Source: Polycladidibacter hongkongensis (lineage in GTDB: Bacteria; Pseudomonadota; Alphaproteobacteria; Rhizobiales; Stappiaceae). Taken from it: a DNA stretch of 64,000 nucleotides. The DNA is taken from assembly GCF_001561995.1 (NCBI RefSeq), contig NZ_LLWC01000009.1:62001-126000 (forward strand). The letters are read 5' to 3'. Under the pieces are notes generated by a model. That model did no database searches. It worked only from the letters and a program-made list of their open reading frames with translations, and was not told the DNA's origin. Positions 10,601 through 18,687 of the stretch are shown here, one piece after another. Position numbers and translations under genes: made by a program. The first letter of the stretch is position 1, and each line of letters begins with the position of its first letter.

Positions 10601-11193
10601 TGCTGGATGATTTGGAGTTGAAACAAGAGCCTACCGCTCCAACGGCGCTTGATGCTTTTGAGGTCGCCAGATCGCCGCAAAACTGGGCATTGTTAAAAGG
10701 CCAGTTGGTACACCGCTTGCTCGAGTTGCTTCCGGACTTGCCAGAGAGTGAACACGCTGCTGCCGCGGACCGATTTTTAAGTTCGGCTTTGCCGCCAGAG
10801 TATGCCTCTGAAAAGGAAACTCTGCTCAGCGCCGTTTTTGGCACGTTGGCTATGCCACAAGTAAAAGGGCTTTTCTCCAAAGCGGGCAAGGCGGAAGTCC
10901 CAATTCAGGGTGTGATAACAGGCAAGGATGGCAAGCAAAAAGAGGTGTTCGGAATCATTGACCGGCTTATTATGCAGGATGGTGAGGCCATTATACTCGA
11001 TTACAAAACCAATGTTATCGTGCCCAAAACCGCCGCTGATGTGCCTGACGAGTATGCCGCACAGCTTGCAGTTTATCACCGCTTACTCAGTGAACTATAT
11101 CCGCACTGGACCATCAGGGCGATGTTATTGTACACCTCTGAGCCGAGGCTTTTAGAGATTCCGCCTGAAAGAATGTCAGCTTTCGCTTTTTGA
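7693..11193 (+). CDS. addA: AddA helicase-nuclease subunit (UvrD/RecB superfamily 1)
   Basis: Superfamily 1 helicase with a nuclease tail, 1166 residues. Walker A is NAGSGKT with Lys31, the motif II region reads VDEAQDTSP near residue 400, EKQSIYSF follows, and motif VI is YVALTRAEDHLL near 865. The C-terminal PDDEXK nuclease has GIIDRL and LDYKTN near 1090-1105. AddA supplies the 3'-5' helicase motor and cuts one strand during double-strand-break processing. The ribosome site GGGGAGGA lies within the end of addB. The downstream thioredoxin gene has its own promoter, so the repair operon probably ends here. Confidence 0.96.
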   Translation: MQIPAKTLDSQRSAADPGNSAWVSANAGSGKTFVLARRVVRLLLKGTDPAKILCLTFTKAAASEMATRVYDLLAGWTEMPEADLANELESIEGQHPSAEHIAAARRLFAKALETPGGLKIQTIHAFCEALLHQFPLEANVAGHFSVLDDRLAGELLAAARARVLFSAEMEPESQQGQALAVLIDNLSDKAFAECLGEFITKRDSFRNWIVAAGSLENALDELYPLFGAPQGATKQSLAEQIQRQCLFSAEDMRAAASALMEGGKSDCDRAARLNSAADEIGKPGWSAIWLEIFLTSTRQPRKSLATKKIQSGYPQIHEKLCQEQARLVELLQKENAVQSVVVTGALVRLAEAVIGFYEAEKTRRGYLDFEDLVVRTANLLSRSDAAQWVQYKLDRGLDHILVDEAQDTSPRQWQIIRALAEEFFAGEGARRTEPTIFAVGDEKQSIYSFQGAKPAYFADMRRFFARSAERAAKPFAGVELNLSFRSTPDVLAAVDKVFAEPDAYQGLSQENVAPVHEAIRAKHVGQVEIWPLAAEQELTEPEDWAVPIDKVASNSAMVQLATRIAEQIRDWNAQGIASPGDVLVLVRKRGAFVEALNRELKRLDIPAAGADRFVLTDHIAVKDLIALARFILLPEDDLALACVLKSPLFGLDDADLFEIARETPEQTRPGTLWQMLLRKSEDQPKWQVLRKQLETWRDRADYVPPFEFYAKILGADGQRQRFRARLGSEVDDVLDEFLSLTMSYEQTGTPGLEGFVAWLQESPTEVKRELNAATGLLRIMTVHGSKGLEARFVILVDNCAAPFTAQHVPALLELPREQLRTINSAAETPPALVWAPAQKEQTPAHITAIEAYKAEQEQEYRRLLYVALTRAEDHLLVCGWAGKRGPSHGCWYELVHAALASDAKEIIDAAGDIAAWQWTLGGRTADLEAHEVPAAQSISPEVSSHPALPQWINSSLSAPKKPSRLRPSSLLDDLELKQEPTAPTALDAFEVARSPQNWALLKGQLVHRLLELLPDLPESEHAAAADRFLSSALPPEYASEKETLLSAVFGTLAMPQVKGLFSKAGKAEVPIQGVITGKDGKQKEVFGIIDRLIMQDGEAIILDYKTNVIVPKTAADVPDEYAAQLAVYHRLLSELYPHWTIRAMLLYTSEPRLLEIPPERMSAFAF

Positions 11194-11216
11194 CGGAAAA
11201 TTGAAATTCCGTTTCC

Positions 11217-11245
11217 TTGACGTTCACTAGGTAGTTTCTTACATT
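11217..11245 (+). promoter_or_regulatory. Sigma-70 promoter of trxA
   Basis: A TTGACG -35 box (11217-11222) and a TACATT -10 box (11240-11245) are separated by exactly 17 bases, about 50 bases ahead of the trxA start. It lies just after addA and would make trxA independent of the repair operon. The call rests on sequence match only. Confidence 0.7.
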
Positions 11246-11293
11246 AGAAATCGCTGATGAAAAAGCACTGCGCTTAAAACCCAAGAGGCAAAA

Positions 11294-11617
11294 ATGGCTA
11301 CAATTCAAGTAACTGACGCATCCTTCCAGTCTGACGTTCTGGAAAGCGACAAACCGGTTCTGGTGGACTTCTGGGCAACATGGTGCGGCCCTTGTAAGAT
11401 GATTGCTCCAGCACTTGAAGAGATCTCCGAGGAAATGGAAGGCTCCATTAAAATTGCTAAGCTGGACATCGATAATAACCAGCAATCTGCAATGAATTTC
11501 GGTGTGCGCTCGGTTCCAACCATGATCCTGTTCCAAGGCGGTGAAGCCAAAGCTATGATGGTTGGTGCGCAGCCGAAAGGCAAAATTGCCGAATGGATTA
11601 AGCAGAACGCCTCTTAG
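11294..11617 (+). CDS. trxA: Thioredoxin 1
   Basis: Classic 107-residue cytosolic thioredoxin. The redox motif WCGPCK gives Cys31 and Cys34, and the cis-proline loop SVPT follows in the second half. It reduces protein disulfides and feeds ribonucleotide reductase, Msr and peroxiredoxin systems with electrons from TrxB. There is no signal peptide, consistent with cytosolic action. It is flanked by its own promoter and a strong terminator, so it is probably monocistronic. Linkage of addA to trxA is familiar in rhizobia. Confidence 0.97.
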   Translation: MATIQVTDASFQSDVLESDKPVLVDFWATWCGPCKMIAPALEEISEEMEGSIKIAKLDIDNNQQSAMNFGVRSVPTMILFQGGEAKAMMVGAQPKGKIAEWIKQNAS

Positions 11618-11664
11618 GCACGGCCTCTGTTTTTCAAATAGATGAAGCAAACTCGCGATTAACA

Positions 11665-11702
11665 GATCTCCGGTCATAAATTGGCCGGAGGTCTTTTGTT
11701 TT
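11665..11702 (+). terminator. Rho-independent terminator of trxA
   Basis: The arms GATCTCCGGTC and GGCCGGAGGTC pair over 11 positions (two G-U) around a 7-base loop and are followed by a T-rich tract from 11694. Confidence 0.85.
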
Positions 11703-11773
11703 TGCGCTTTTGCCCCTAAATAGGGAACACGTGAAAGACCTAGGCGCATATGCCTTAAGCAAGTAGGATATCC

Positions 11774-12412
11774 ATGAGCGAGGAAAAAAACACGCCAGAC
11801 GTTGAAGCTGCAGCAGGTGCGAAGGCCTATGAAGAGGCCGCCACAGCGGGTTCTGAGGGTACAGCGGGTGAAGACCAGCAAGGCGCGGCAGCCGGCCTGT
11901 CTCTGGAAGCCTTGCAGGCAGAGAACACTGAACTGAAAGATCGTGCCCTGCGCGCTATGGCCGAGATGGAAAACCTGCGTCGCCGCACAGAGAAAGAAGT
12001 GCGCGATGCGAAGGCCTATTCCGTCGCCAGCTTCGCTCGTGATATGCTTGTCATCACCGACAATCTGGGCCGCGCCATTTCCGCATTACCGGATGATGCG
12101 AAGGAAAGCGGTGATCAAGGCCTGAAAAGCTTGATAGAAGGTGTGGAGATGGTCGAGCGCGATATGCTCAACCAACTGGAAAAACACGGCGTTAAGCGCC
12201 TCTCTCCGGAAGGGGACAAGTTCGATCCAAATTTCCATCAGGCGATGTTTGAAGTTCCAAATACCGAGGTACCGAACAACACTGTGGTGCAAGTTGTTCA
12301 GGATGGCTACATCATTGGCGAGCGTGTTCTGCGCCCGGCCATGGTTGGTGTTGCCAAAGGCGGCCCAAAACAGGCCCCAGTCGAAAAGCCTGTCGAGGGT
12401 GACGGCAACTAA
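11774..12412 (+). CDS. grpE: GrpE nucleotide exchange factor of DnaK
   Basis: GrpE co-chaperone of 212 residues. An acidic, Ala/Gly-rich N-terminal stretch (about 1-55) precedes the long dimerising coiled coil with the family motif [12 protein letters not shown]. The C-terminal beta domain contains VVQVVQDGY and [10 protein letters not shown], the segment that opens the DnaK nucleotide cleft. It releases ADP from DnaK and acts as a thermosensor in the chaperone cycle. dnaK and dnaJ are not in the window. It is followed by its own terminator. Confidence 0.96.
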   Translation: MSEEKNTPDVEAAAGAKAYEEAATAGSEGTAGEDQQGAAAGLSLEALQAENTELKDRALRAMAEMENLRRRTEKEVRDAKAYSVASFARDMLVITDNLGRAISALPDDAKESGDQGLKSLIEGVEMVERDMLNQLEKHGVKRLSPEGDKFDPNFHQAMFEVPNTEVPNNTVVQVVQDGYIIGERVLRPAMVGVAKGGPKQAPVEKPVEGDGN

Positions 12413-12444
12413 CAGCAAACTCTTGCAAGTTTTATCAAGAACAC

Positions 12445-12470
12445 AAAAGGGGCAAGCAAGCCCCTTTTTT
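12445..12470 (+). terminator. Terminator of grpE
   Basis: AAAAGGGGC and GCCCCTTTT pair around a 6-base loop, ending in a run of six T. Confidence 0.9.
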
Positions 12471-12523
12471 AATTGTAAAATTCTTGATGTATAACAACCG
12501 CGAAAACCATCCTGTAAGATCAC

Positions 12524-13201
12524 ATGACTGCAAACCCAGATCTCTTCTCACAACCGCTTTGGCAATACCTTGACTACCTTGGTGTCATCATTTTCGCTGT
12601 TACAGGCGGCCTTGTCGCGGCGCGCCTGCGTCAGGATTTCATCGCATTTTTGTTCTTCTGCGCAATAACAGGTATTGGTGGTGGAACATTGCGGGATCTA
12701 CTACTCGGGGTGCCGGTGTTTTGGGTGGAAAACAGCTCTTACCTCGCACTTTGTACGGCTGTTGCCGCCGTTATGTGGTTCACGGCCGAATGGGTCGAAG
12801 CGCGTGGTCGCCCATTGCGCTGGCTCGATGCTGCTGGCATTTCGGCCTACACCGTAATGGGCGCCGCCAAAGCGTTGAGTCTTGGGCACTCAGCCTCGGT
12901 CGCAGTGTTAATGGGTGTCTCGACAGCGACATTTGGTGGCATAACCCGTGATGTGATCGCGGGTCAGCCCTCTGCCCTTTTGCAGCGTGAAATCTACCTC
13001 GCAGCTGCTTTTGCAGGTGCCACGACCTATGTCACGCTGATTTACATTTTTGATGCGCAGTTTATTGCTGTTAGCTGCGGGGCGCTTGCTGCGTTCACAC
13101 TACGAGCTGGCGCAATCGCTTATGGCTGGAGTTGGCCCAGCTACACACCTAGCGACGAAAAACTCACCCATGTGAGCAAAAAGAAAGGCGAAGAGGAGTA
13201 A
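12524..13201 (+). CDS. TRIC-type trimeric intracellular cation channel homologue (UPF0126)
   Basis: Polytopic membrane protein of 225 residues with about seven hydrophobic helices and two internal repeats of the glycine-rich signature, here TGIGGGTLRDLLLG and TFGGITRDVIAG. These are the repeats of the bacterial YadS/YicG (UPF0126) family, structurally related to TRIC K+ channels. The function in bacteria is not settled; cation or small-solute conductance is the best guess. It converges on nanK with a 40-base gap and no obvious terminator between them. Confidence 0.88.
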   Translation: MTANPDLFSQPLWQYLDYLGVIIFAVTGGLVAARLRQDFIAFLFFCAITGIGGGTLRDLLLGVPVFWVENSSYLALCTAVAAVMWFTAEWVEARGRPLRWLDAAGISAYTVMGAAKALSLGHSASVAVLMGVSTATFGGITRDVIAGQPSALLQREIYLAAAFAGATTYVTLIYIFDAQFIAVSCGALAAFTLRAGAIAYGWSWPSYTPSDEKLTHVSKKKGEEE

Positions 13202-13241
13202 ACTCCGCCGCCTTTGTATCGTCTCTAGCGAAATTTGATTG

Positions 13242-14135
13242 CTAGATGTCCTGTGCAAGCAATGCACCCAATAGCGCACTATCCTGACCAAGAGAACCGG
13301 CAACTACATCGCAGTGGAACAGTTCCGGTTCTTGAGCCTGATATGACCGCACCAGTTCCAGAAAGCCCTGCGCAAGCCCAACGCTGCCACCAAGTACAAT
13401 GCGGTCAAGACCCATCGTTGCGCAGGTATTTGCGCAAAGCTCGGCAATCACAGCTGCGGATTGCTCAACCAGTTGCTTCGCCCAAGGTTCTCCAGCCAGC
13501 GCTGCTTCATACACTGCGCGCCCATCAAGCCCCGGGTGTCCCTGTTCCGCCGCGAGGCGGGCCAAAGCACGACCAGCGGCGATGCTCTCCACCGTCGAAC
13601 GGCGCCCGCACCCACATTCGGTTGTTAGTTGCCTACTTGTGGTAAAGCCTACATGACCGGCCAGCCCGTTAGCGGACATCAGCGGATTACCCTGCAAGAT
13701 AAATCCGCCGCCGACACCCGTCGAAACGGTTATAAACCCGAGCGATCGCGCCCCGGTACCTGCGCCAATGTGGTACTCTCCCAGCGCCCCTGCCAAGGCA
13801 TCATTCACCACGCGCACACGCTGCCCTAACACCTCGTGCAGCATTTGTGCAAGTGGCACCTTGGAGATGCCATTCAAAGTGCTGGTGTTAACCGCATACC
13901 AGTTGCCATCGCTGTCAATCCGTCCGGTAGCTGCCACGCCAATGCATTCATCTTGGCGAGGCTCCAGCTCTTTTATCAGCTGCGCCATGCGTGCAACTTG
14001 CTCTTCAACGCCAATCGCACCATCAGAGCTGACCTGCTCGCGTGCGACCAATTCACCTGCATGAATGCGTGCAACAGCCGTTTTCGTGCCGCCAAAATCA
14101 ACAGCGATACCGTTGATGTCCTTTTTTGCCACCAT
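13242..14135 (-). CDS. nanK: N-acetylmannosamine kinase NanK (ROK family)
   Basis: ROK-family sugar kinase of 297 residues: N-terminal phosphate loop DFGGTK (13-18), catalytic Asp in VVNDALAGALGEY, and a VSTGVGGG motif. Last gene of the sialic-acid operon, 11 bases after nanE, so the expected reaction is ManNAc plus ATP to ManNAc-6-P. In the ROK zinc loop the usual CGCGRxGCxE is replaced by CGCGRRSTVE, so the third Cys ligand is missing although the first two Cys and the preceding His (AGHVGF) are present. A broader hexosamine kinase activity cannot be excluded. Confidence 0.87.
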   Translation of the reverse strand: MVAKKDINGIAVDFGGTKTAVARIHAGELVAREQVSSDGAIGVEEQVARMAQLIKELEPRQDECIGVAATGRIDSDGNWYAVNTSTLNGISKVPLAQMLHEVLGQRVRVVNDALAGALGEYHIGAGTGARSLGFITVSTGVGGGFILQGNPLMSANGLAGHVGFTTSRQLTTECGCGRRSTVESIAAGRALARLAAEQGHPGLDGRAVYEAALAGEPWAKQLVEQSAAVIAELCANTCATMGLDRIVLGGSVGLAQGFLELVRSYQAQEPELFHCDVVAGSLGQDSALLGALLAQDI

Positions 14136-14146
14136 ATTGTTGCATC

Positions 14147-14827
14147 CTAACCAAGTTGGCGTTCGATCGCGGTTTTGAACCAGCCAGTGATATGCTCCAG
14201 CCGCGTAATAGCGCTGCCAACGGTCACAGCATCAGCGCCATTAGCGAAGGCTGAGGCTGCAAGTGCAGGGGTGTTAAACCTGCCCTCGGCCATGACAAAG
14301 CCGTCCAATTCGCCGTACGCCTGTAGCAATTCATAATCCGGCCCGCCATTGCCACGGCCTTCTGTTTGCGCTGTGTAGCCGGACATTGTCGTGCCAATAA
14401 TACCGGCGCCGCCGGCCAAAGCTCGCTTGCCATCTTCCAAAGTTGCACAATCCGCCATGGCGATAACGCCAGCCGCTAGAATGCTCTTGAGCACATCAGC
14501 CGCAGCATCTGGGCGAGCCCGGTCTGTACCGTCATAGGCAACGACATCGGCACCCGCATCAACGAGATCCAGCGCATCCTGCTTATAGATAGTAATGCGA
14601 ACTGGGCTGTCTTCCAGATCGCGCTTCACCAGCCCGATAATCGGCACTTGAACAGCTTTTCGAACCGCTCGCAGGTTTTCTACACCTTCGATCCGCAGCG
14701 CATCCGCACCGCCTGCAACAGCCGCCTGCGCCATAGCTACAACGATGTCCACGCGGTCCATCGGTCCATCGTCAACGGGCTGGCAGGAAACCACCAGCCC
14801 GTTTTGCAAGTTAGATAAAACAGTCAT
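14147..14827 (-). CDS. nanE: N-acylmannosamine-6-phosphate 2-epimerase NanE
   Basis: TIM-barrel epimerase of 226 residues converting ManNAc-6-P to GlcNAc-6-P. Family motifs are GLVVSCQPV at the N-terminus, ALRIEG, GLVKRDL, AYDGTDRARP with the catalytic-region Asp, and MADCATLEDG. I placed the start at ATG 14827 because the longer open frame runs into siaM and lacks family similarity. It sits 17 bases after siaM and 11 before nanK, in the order expected for sialic-acid breakdown. Confidence 0.93.
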   Translation of the reverse strand: MTVLSNLQNGLVVSCQPVDDGPMDRVDIVVAMAQAAVAGGADALRIEGVENLRAVRKAVQVPIIGLVKRDLEDSPVRITIYKQDALDLVDAGADVVAYDGTDRARPDAAADVLKSILAAGVIAMADCATLEDGKRALAGGAGIIGTTMSGYTAQTEGRGNGGPDYELLQAYGELDGFVMAEGRFNTPALAASAFANGADAVTVGSAITRLEHITGWFKTAIERQLG

Positions 14828-14844
14828 GTGCTTGAGATTCCTCG

Positions 14845-16119
14845 CTAGCGCATCAGGCCCGGCAGGCCAGTGGCAAGAATAGGGAAGGCACAAACAAGGA
14901 TCAGCACCACAATCGGTGGGACGAGCCAAGGCACAATACCTCTTGCCAAATGGCTGTAAGGAATGTTGCCCACTTTCGCCACAACGAACAGGGCCATACC
15001 CATAGGCGGTGTTAGCGTAGAGATCATCAGATTAAGTACCACGATGATACCAAAGTGGACCGGATCGATACCAAAGCCAAGCGCAACCGGCACAAGGATC
15101 GGCACGACAATCAACAGGATTGCCAATGACTCGATAAACGCCCCCAATACGAAGATCAGCAGGTTAACCGCAATCAAGAACGTGATCGGGCTATCAGACA
15201 ACGTAAGGAACATGTCGGCGATTTGCTGCGGAGCCTGCTCCCGTGCAAGCACGAAGCCAAGCAGGTTTACACCGGCAATAATCGTTGCAATTGACGCCGA
15301 GGTGGATGTGGTCTCGTAGATCGCATTCCAGAACTTTTTCAAGGTCAGTTCGCGATAGATAAAGATATCAATCGCCAGCGCATAAACAACGGTTACCGCA
15401 GCGGCCTCGGTTGGGGAAAAATAGCCACTGAAGATACCGCCAACGATAATTGCAGGAGTTAGCAAGGCCGGGAAGGACTTCACAAACAGTGTAAAGACCT
15501 CGCCAAAACCATAAGCGGGATCGCGGGGGTAGTTACGTTTCTTGGCAAGGACATAAACCATCACCATCAAAGCAACTGTACACAGGAAGCCCGGAACAAT
15601 GCCACCAAGGAACATCTGCCCAATCGAGGCGTTTGAAACAACGCCATACAGCACCATGGTGATGCTTGGGGGAACGAGAGGGCCGATCATCGAGGATGCA
15701 GCGGTTACAGAGCCAGAAAAACTGTCATCATAGCCCGCATCACGCATCGCTTTGATTTCCATCTTTCCAAGGCCGCCCGCATCGGCGATGGCGGAGCCGG
15801 ACATGCCGGAGAAGAAGAGGGAAGCCAGCACATTCACATGGCCAAGACCGCCGGGGAAACGGCCAACAAGCGCGCGTGCAAAACCAAACAAGTGGTTTGT
15901 AATGCCCGAAGAGTTCAAAATAGCTGCCGCCAGCAGGAACAAAGGCACAGCAAGCATCGGGAAGCTATCAAGACCGTCCACCATCTTTTGTACGGCAAAT
16001 GTAGGCGCCATACCAACAGTGGCAAGATAAGCCATAGAAACGAAAATCATGGCAATACCGATAGGAATACCAATGAAGACCATGGCCAACCATGTTACGC
16101 AAACAATGAGAAGGGTCAT
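14845..16119 (-). CDS. siaM: TRAP transporter large membrane subunit (SiaM/DctM-like)
   Basis: DctM-type TRAP permease of 424 residues with about 12 hydrophobic helices and repeated motifs such as GSAIADAGGLGKME and GPLVPPSITMVLYG. This subunit carries the Na+-coupled elevator transport of the substrate delivered by SiaP. The start ATG 16119 has a GGGGGAG ribosome site and lies 4 bases after the siaQ stop; the longer open frame overlaps siaQ and is not needed. Sialic acid as substrate is inferred from nanE, nanK and nanA. Confidence 0.9.
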   Translation of the reverse strand: MTLLIVCVTWLAMVFIGIPIGIAMIFVSMAYLATVGMAPTFAVQKMVDGLDSFPMLAVPLFLLAAAILNSSGITNHLFGFARALVGRFPGGLGHVNVLASLFFSGMSGSAIADAGGLGKMEIKAMRDAGYDDSFSGSVTAASSMIGPLVPPSITMVLYGVVSNASIGQMFLGGIVPGFLCTVALMVMVYVLAKKRNYPRDPAYGFGEVFTLFVKSFPALLTPAIIVGGIFSGYFSPTEAAAVTVVYALAIDIFIYRELTLKKFWNAIYETTSTSASIATIIAGVNLLGFVLAREQAPQQIADMFLTLSDSPITFLIAVNLLIFVLGAFIESLAILLIVVPILVPVALGFGIDPVHFGIIVVLNLMISTLTPPMGMALFVVAKVGNIPYSHLARGIVPWLVPPIVVLILVCAFPILATGLPGLMR

Positions 16120-16123
16120 GAAG

Positions 16124-16603
16124 CTACTCCCCCGCAGCTTTAGATTGGGACGTGAACAGACTACGGAAAATGCGCATACCAATTCGTGCCACGACAAAAA
16201 CGAAGGCAACCGGGAATGCGGCGTACATTAGGGCATCTGTAAACGGTAGTGTCACCGCTTCATTGTACCAGGAGTACTGAACCTGCCAGTAACCGTAGTA
16301 GAGCAGCTGCGCAGCCACGTAAAAGTACACAAGATCGATTGTAAGTGTGAGAAGCCACTGCACGCGCGTTGGCAGCATATCCGCCAAAAAGCCCATGCGT
16401 AGATGCCCGTTTGTTCGCTCAACTTCGCCAATGCCGAGTAACGCCATCCAGACCCAGATCCAGCGAGATGCTTCTTCTGTCCAGATCGGTGCTTCGACTA
16501 GGCTAGTGCGGCCAAGTACCTGCAACACAATCACACAGATAAGAAACATGAAAAGGAGAGAGGCAACACAGCCTTCTAGGCTGAATTTGCAGTTTTTTAT
16601 CAT
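16124..16603 (-). CDS. siaQ: TRAP transporter small membrane subunit (SiaQ/DctQ-like)
   Basis: Four-helix DctQ-type protein of 159 residues. The segment WTEEASRWIWVWMALLG is the family signature in helix 2. It scaffolds the large subunit and the binding protein in the inner membrane. It is separate from siaM, unlike the fused SiaQM of Haemophilus. An intercistronic hairpin lies between siaP and this gene, probably setting the high ratio of binding protein to permease. Confidence 0.9.
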   Translation of the reverse strand: MIKNCKFSLEGCVASLLFMFLICVIVLQVLGRTSLVEAPIWTEEASRWIWVWMALLGIGEVERTNGHLRMGFLADMLPTRVQWLLTLTIDLVYFYVAAQLLYYGYWQVQYSWYNEAVTLPFTDALMYAAFPVAFVFVVARIGMRIFRSLFTSQSKAAGE

Positions 16604-16639
16604 TCTGCCCCCCTTTGGCAGAGGTAGATGAAAAAGAAG

Positions 16640-16665
16640 CCGCCGCAGCCTTAAGACCGCGGCGG
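16640..16665 (-). terminator. Intercistronic hairpin between siaP and siaQ
   Basis: CCGCCGC and GCGGCGG pair over 7 bp. Read on the minus strand the hairpin is followed by a T-rich but interrupted tract, so partial termination or 3' protection of siaP mRNA is likely. Confidence 0.6.
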
Positions 16666-16672
16666 GTGGTGA

Positions 16673-17638
16673 TTATTTCTTCAGAAGAGAGGTAACAGAA
16701 CCTTCACCAAAAGTTGCTTCCAGCTCGTCATAGTAAGGTTTCATGGCAGCCTGGAATGGAGCGGTGTCTGGGTAGGTGATGGTCAGGCCACGCTCTTTGA
16801 ACTTGGAAACCAGTTCTTTTTCAGCTTTGAAGGTAAGGTCGTTGGATACTTTACCGCCTGCAAGAACAGCTTCATTAACCCATTTTTGCTCTTGTGCAGA
16901 AAGACCGTCCCATGCTTTGGTGCCGATCTGGATTGCAGAAGAAGCCACAAAGTGGTTGGTCATTGCAATGTACTTCTGCACTTCGTAGAATTTCATTGCT
17001 TCGATGGTTGGAAGTGGGTTTTCCTCAGCGTCTACTGCGTTGGTCTGCAGCGCCAGGTAAACCTCTGCAAATGCCACTGGAGCAGGGCTTGCGCCGGTGT
17101 TCTTTGCATATGCGATCAAGAATGGCACGTTCGGGGTGCGCAGGCGCAAGCCCTTCATGTCATCAATGGAGTTGATCGGTTTGTTAGAAGTGGTCTGACG
17201 TGTACCGTAGTACCAAACATCAAGGACCTTGATGCCTTTTTCGCCAAACTTCTTGTCCATTTCCTTACCGAACTCGCCGTTGATCAGCTCTTTCAGGTGA
17301 GCATAGTCAGATACGACGTAAGGCGCACCGATCAGCTTCAGCTCGGGAATGATGTAGCTCATGTCTGGGTAGCCGGTCATTACCATGTCCAGAGCGCCTG
17401 CCTGAACTTGGGAAACCATTGCTTTGAACGCGCCGAGCTGAGAGCTTGGGAAAATCTTAACGGTCATTTCGCCGCCAGATACCTTTTCCAAATTCTCTTT
17501 AAATGCAACTGCGCCTTTATAAACGTTAGATGCTTCATTGTCCTGCATACCGAAGCTGAGCTCTTTTTGAGCAAGTGCGCCAGCGGTGGTCATGCATAGA
17601 GCTGCAGTAGCAACCATCAGTTTTTTTGCAAGTTTCAC
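16673..17638 (-). CDS. siaP: TRAP periplasmic solute-binding protein (SiaP/DctP family)
   Basis: DctP-family binding protein of about 321 residues with a Sec signal peptide (Lys-rich start, hydrophobic core, cleavage after AGALA). The region GLRLRTPN contains the conserved Arg that clamps the ligand carboxylate in TRAP binding proteins. I chose GTG 17638 because an AGGAGG ribosome site sits 7 bases upstream; ATG 17644 would be too close to it. First transport gene after the regulator, 52 bases downstream of it. Ligand N-acetylneuraminate is inferred from the operon. Confidence 0.88.
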   Translation of the reverse strand: MKLAKKLMVATAALCMTTAGALAQKELSFGMQDNEASNVYKGAVAFKENLEKVSGGEMTVKIFPSSQLGAFKAMVSQVQAGALDMVMTGYPDMSYIIPELKLIGAPYVVSDYAHLKELINGEFGKEMDKKFGEKGIKVLDVWYYGTRQTTSNKPINSIDDMKGLRLRTPNVPFLIAYAKNTGASPAPVAFAEVYLALQTNAVDAEENPLPTIEAMKFYEVQKYIAMTNHFVASSAIQIGTKAWDGLSAQEQKWVNEAVLAGGKVSNDLTFKAEKELVSKFKERGLTITYPDTAPFQAAMKPYYDELEATFGEGSVTSLLKK

Positions 17639-17690
17639 TTCCATTCCTCCTTGGTGTGAAAGACAAACCAGCCCCAAGACTGGTTAGGCG

Positions 17691-18458
17691 TTAAAAGGGC
17701 TGAGAAGGCAGCCCCTCAACCTTTGCTGGAGGAGCAAGACGAGAGCGATAAGACCTTGCCAAATGCCGGTCGATGATAATCGCAGCCTCGTTTACATCCC
17801 CTGCCAGAATTGCTTCGTAGAGTTGACGGTGCTCTTCGTAGACCATCTGATTATGTTCAATGATGTCGCGCTCGGCAGGGCGCAGCTTTACCATCGATGA
17901 AACAAACATATCGTGCAGCGTCAGAATGAGCGGGTTGCCGATAACCGCAACAATTGAGCGGTGAAAGGCAATGTCAGTTGCAGGAAAATCATCGGATTCA
18001 ATTGCTTTGAAATTCGCCTCAAGTGTTGCTTTTATCTGGGCGATTTGCAGATTGGTCGCCCGTTTTGCCGCTTCGCGGACAGCACCGATTTCGACGAACT
18101 GTCGCATCTGCTCTACATGTGCGCCGATTTCGTCATCACTCAGCAGATTGCGGATCAATTCTCCTGCAGAACGAACGATCTGCTCGATAGATGGCTTCGC
18201 AGCTCTCGGGCGCTTGCCCGGCTCTGTATCGACATACCCTTTGATTTGCATGAGGGAGAGGGCTTCTCGAACCGTCGGGCGCGACGCATTGAAGCGCTCG
18301 CAAAGCTCACGTTCGGTGGGGAGAGGCTCTCCGACCTGTACCGTTCCACTATTAATTTCTTCTATGAGAGCTTGGCAAAGCTGATCTGAGACACGCATAC
18401 CATCAATGGCAGTTTTCTGCGTTCCTGCTTCAGCTTTTGAAAATGTTTCAGCAACCAT
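17691..18458 (-). CDS. GntR-family (FadR/FCD) regulator of the sialic-acid cluster
   Basis: Transcription factor of 255 residues: an N-terminal winged helix (residues about 22-90, PTERELCERFNASRPTVREA) and an all-helical FCD ligand domain with metal-site residues in FPATDIAFHRS and the later His residues (EEHRQLYEAI, DRHLARSY). NanR regulators belong to the same subfamily, so control of the divergent nanA and of its own siaPQM-nanEK operon is likely. Start ATG 18458 follows a GGAGGAG site. The effector (Neu5Ac or a breakdown product) is inferred. Confidence 0.85.
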   Translation of the reverse strand: MVAETFSKAEAGTQKTAIDGMRVSDQLCQALIEEINSGTVQVGEPLPTERELCERFNASRPTVREALSLMQIKGYVDTEPGKRPRAAKPSIEQIVRSAGELIRNLLSDDEIGAHVEQMRQFVEIGAVREAAKRATNLQIAQIKATLEANFKAIESDDFPATDIAFHRSIVAVIGNPLILTLHDMFVSSMVKLRPAERDIIEHNQMVYEEHRQLYEAILAGDVNEAAIIIDRHLARSYRSRLAPPAKVEGLPSQPF

Positions 18459-18687
18459 TGCTGCTCCTCCACAAACGACAAACTGACCACTCTTACCAAG
18501 CGGACACTTGCAGGGGAAGCTCCCGATTCCTCACTACTGCTTGCCTGATATCCAATTTGGTAAGCGTAAAAAAATGTATTGTCAATCAAGAATTGAAATA
18601 TTACTGTGCGAGAATATCGAGTTTGAAGGATTTGGTGGGCAAAGCGACATTCGTGGGTGTGCTCACCCTACTACAGGGCAAAAAACA
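18459..18687. promoter_or_regulatory. Divergent control region between the GntR regulator and nanA
   Basis: This 229-base gap must hold both divergent promoters. It contains an inverted pair, CTTACCAA at 18492-18499 and TTGGTAAG at 18558-18565, which could be regulator half-sites flanking the promoters. No canonical FadR TGGT-N-ACCA palindrome was found, so the operator assignment is weak. Confidence 0.4.
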
